5,981 bases of DNA from an uncultured Clostridia bacterium. Its GTDB lineage: Bacteria; Bacillota; Clostridia; Oscillospirales; Ruminococcaceae. The stretch covers positions 1-5,981 of the forward strand of contig CALDJI010000014.1 of the NCBI GenBank assembly GCA_937901805.1, given 5' to 3'. The stretch's first letter is position 1; the number at the start of each line of letters is the position of its first letter. The notes beneath the pieces were generated by a model, which did not search any database, was not told the origin of the DNA, and saw nothing but the letters and a program-made list of their open reading frames with translations. A program made the translations under genes and the position numbers. Shown here piece by piece: positions 4,915-5,981 of this stretch.

Positions 4915-5981
4915 TTACGAAAGAGAGAGCTCCTCTCCTTTTGGAATAGAATAGAGAATGCACTCTTTGACTGATTTACCCGTCATTTTCTCCATGGCCT
5001 TGCGGTAAATGAGCAGCTGGCGGCCGTACCGTTCGGCCAACTCCTCCATCCGATGGATTCTATCCGTTTTGTAGTCGACAATGACGAGTTCCCCGTCTTC
5101 CTCAAACACATAATCGCAAACACCCTGGACAACGACCTCCCGTCCTGCATCTTCCTCGTTTCCTGTACAAAGCCCATAGTCGAGTGTGACCAGAAACCGG
5201 TGCTCCCTCCAGCTGAACCCGCTCGCTTTCATGCGGCGGTACAGCTGTGTGTCAAAAAAACGGGAGAGCGCCTGCGGATCTAAGATCTCCGCTTCCTGCG
5301 GGGTGAAAAAACGCTGGGCAACCATCCGTTCAATCTCCGCCTGGATATCATGCTCTGCGCAGTCAAAATCCATAAATTGCAAAAACTGATGCATCACTGT
5401 TCCCCGCTGAGCCGGCGTAAAGGCCTGCCCGGTTTCAAACCGAGGGCGCGCAGTAAAGGCATACTGCTCCTTCACCTGCTGCTCCGCCACTTCAGAAACC
5501 GCAATCTTGCTGGGAGTCCTGGTCTCCTGCTCATAGGGATAGCGGTACCGCGCACGCGCATGGAGTTCCTCTACAAGGGATACGTCCGCAGCAACGCGTG
5601 GGATCGCCTGTTCTGCGGGTTCTTCTTCCTGCGGTGCATCTGGGTGGGAAAGGACGATCCTCAGGGAACCCCGCGCATCATGGGCAAGTGGAACTGCAAG
5701 CCCGGTAAGCTTACGCAGCTCCCCGCCGTCCGGATGGCGCAGAGCCGCACTCAAAACCCAATCACCATAACTGGAAGCGCTGCGCACTGCCACAGCGGGA
5801 AGTTTTTCGGTATCCGGAAGCCCAGAAGCCAGCTTGGAAAGTTTTTTTTGCAGATCCGGCGCGGTGACTACCAAATGCAGCTGTTCTTTTGCCCGCGTCA
5901 TCGCCACATAGAGTACCCTCAATTCCTCTGAGAGCATTCCGTTTTCCAATTCGCGCTTCATAACCTCCTGCTCTACAGTGG
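4915..5981 (-). CDS. addA: Helicase-exonuclease AddAB subunit AddA, C-terminal 354 residues, runs off the window
   Basis: AddA is the helicase-nuclease subunit of AddAB, which unwinds and resects double-strand DNA ends for RecA-dependent repair and degrades linear DNA; it is the functional counterpart of RecBCD. Seen, numbering from the ATG at 5961: UvrD-type helicase motif VI EELRVLYVAMTRAKEQL (12-28), a low-conservation middle, then a PD-(D/E)XK nuclease domain of the RecB type. The nuclease shows RGTVMHQFL (186-194; H191), REHRF (E253), GVCDYVF (D283), IVDYKTDR (D296, K298) and YGRQLLIY (Q315). All the catalytic positions appear intact. The frame is open to the window edge; full AddA is about 1,200 residues, so most of the helicase lies outside, and addB is commonly adjacent. 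UvrD or PcrA is excluded by the nuclease domain. The gene ends with TAA at 4915. Confidence 0.94.
   Translation of the reverse strand, partial: TVEQEVMKRELENGMLSEELRVLYVAMTRAKEQLHLVVTAPDLQKKLSKLASGLPDTEKLPAVAVRSASSYGDWVLSAALRHPDGGELRKLTGLAVPLAHDARGSLRIVLSHPDAPQEEEPAEQAIPRVAADVSLVEELHARARYRYPYEQETRTPSKIAVSEVAEQQVKEQYAFTARPRFETGQAFTPAQRGTVMHQFLQFMDFDCAEHDIQAEIERMVAQRFFTPQEAEILDPQALSRFFDTQLYRRMKASGFSWREHRFLVTLDYGLCTGNEEDAGREVVVQGVCDYVFEEDGELVIVDYKTDRIHRMEELAERYGRQLLIYRKAMEKMTGKSVKECILYSIPKGEELSLS

Noticed and set aside
5350..5931. Plus-strand frame of 193 codons opposite addA
   Set aside because: addA is clear on the other strand with helicase and nuclease motifs; the antisense product is unrelated to anything I recognise.
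1..5981. CRISPR array, insertion sequence, prophage or att site, tRNA or rRNA gene, or a new defence system
   Set aside because: No spaced direct repeats, transposase, terminal inverted repeats or tRNA-like fold were seen, and nearly all sequence is accounted for by housekeeping genes and their regulatory elements.

Overview
The window reads as an ordinary core-genome stretch of a low- to mid-GC Gram-positive bacterium, most likely in the class Clostridia. Three things point there: strong AGGAGG-type ribosome binding sites, AddA-type (not RecB-type) recombination machinery, and an infC-rpmI-rplT operon headed by a Firmicutes-style attenuated leader. The order addA | infC-rpmI-rplT | SpoU-family RNA methyltransferase - dprA - topA is compatible with Lachnospiraceae or a related family, but the family is an inference from memory. 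All seven protein genes lie on the minus strand, so transcription runs from high to low coordinates. Every plus-strand reading frame looks like a shadow.

Layout in transcription order. (1) 5981-4915: 3' part of addA, carrying helicase motif VI and a complete C-terminal nuclease domain. (2) 4914-4609: non-coding, with a possible weak addA terminator, a good sigma-A promoter (TTGACA-17-TATCCT with an extended -10), and a leader of about 185 nt. The leader has an intrinsic terminator and an upstream segment able to compete with it, as expected for ribosomal protein L20 autoregulation. (3) 4608-3450: infC (AUU start), rpmI and rplT, closed by a strong intrinsic terminator at 3439-3401. (4) 3400-3255: a spacer with a candidate promoter and a second GC-rich hairpin. 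(5) 3254-1: a tightly packed run of an RNA 2'-O-methyltransferase gene, dprA (UUG start) and the first 388 codons of topA, which leaves the window.

Functionally, the translation operon makes initiation factor 3 and two large-subunit proteins, and L20 probably represses it through the leader. The flanking genes concern nucleic-acid maintenance: AddA processes double-strand breaks, DprA loads RecA on incoming single-stranded DNA, TopA relaxes negative supercoils, and the methyltransferase modifies rRNA or tRNA. I found no mobile element, CRISPR array, tRNA or rRNA, defence cassette or novel system. The points most worth a second look are regulatory: the infC attenuator with its antiterminator, the AUU start of infC, the odd dprA start region, and the hairpin before the methyltransferase.
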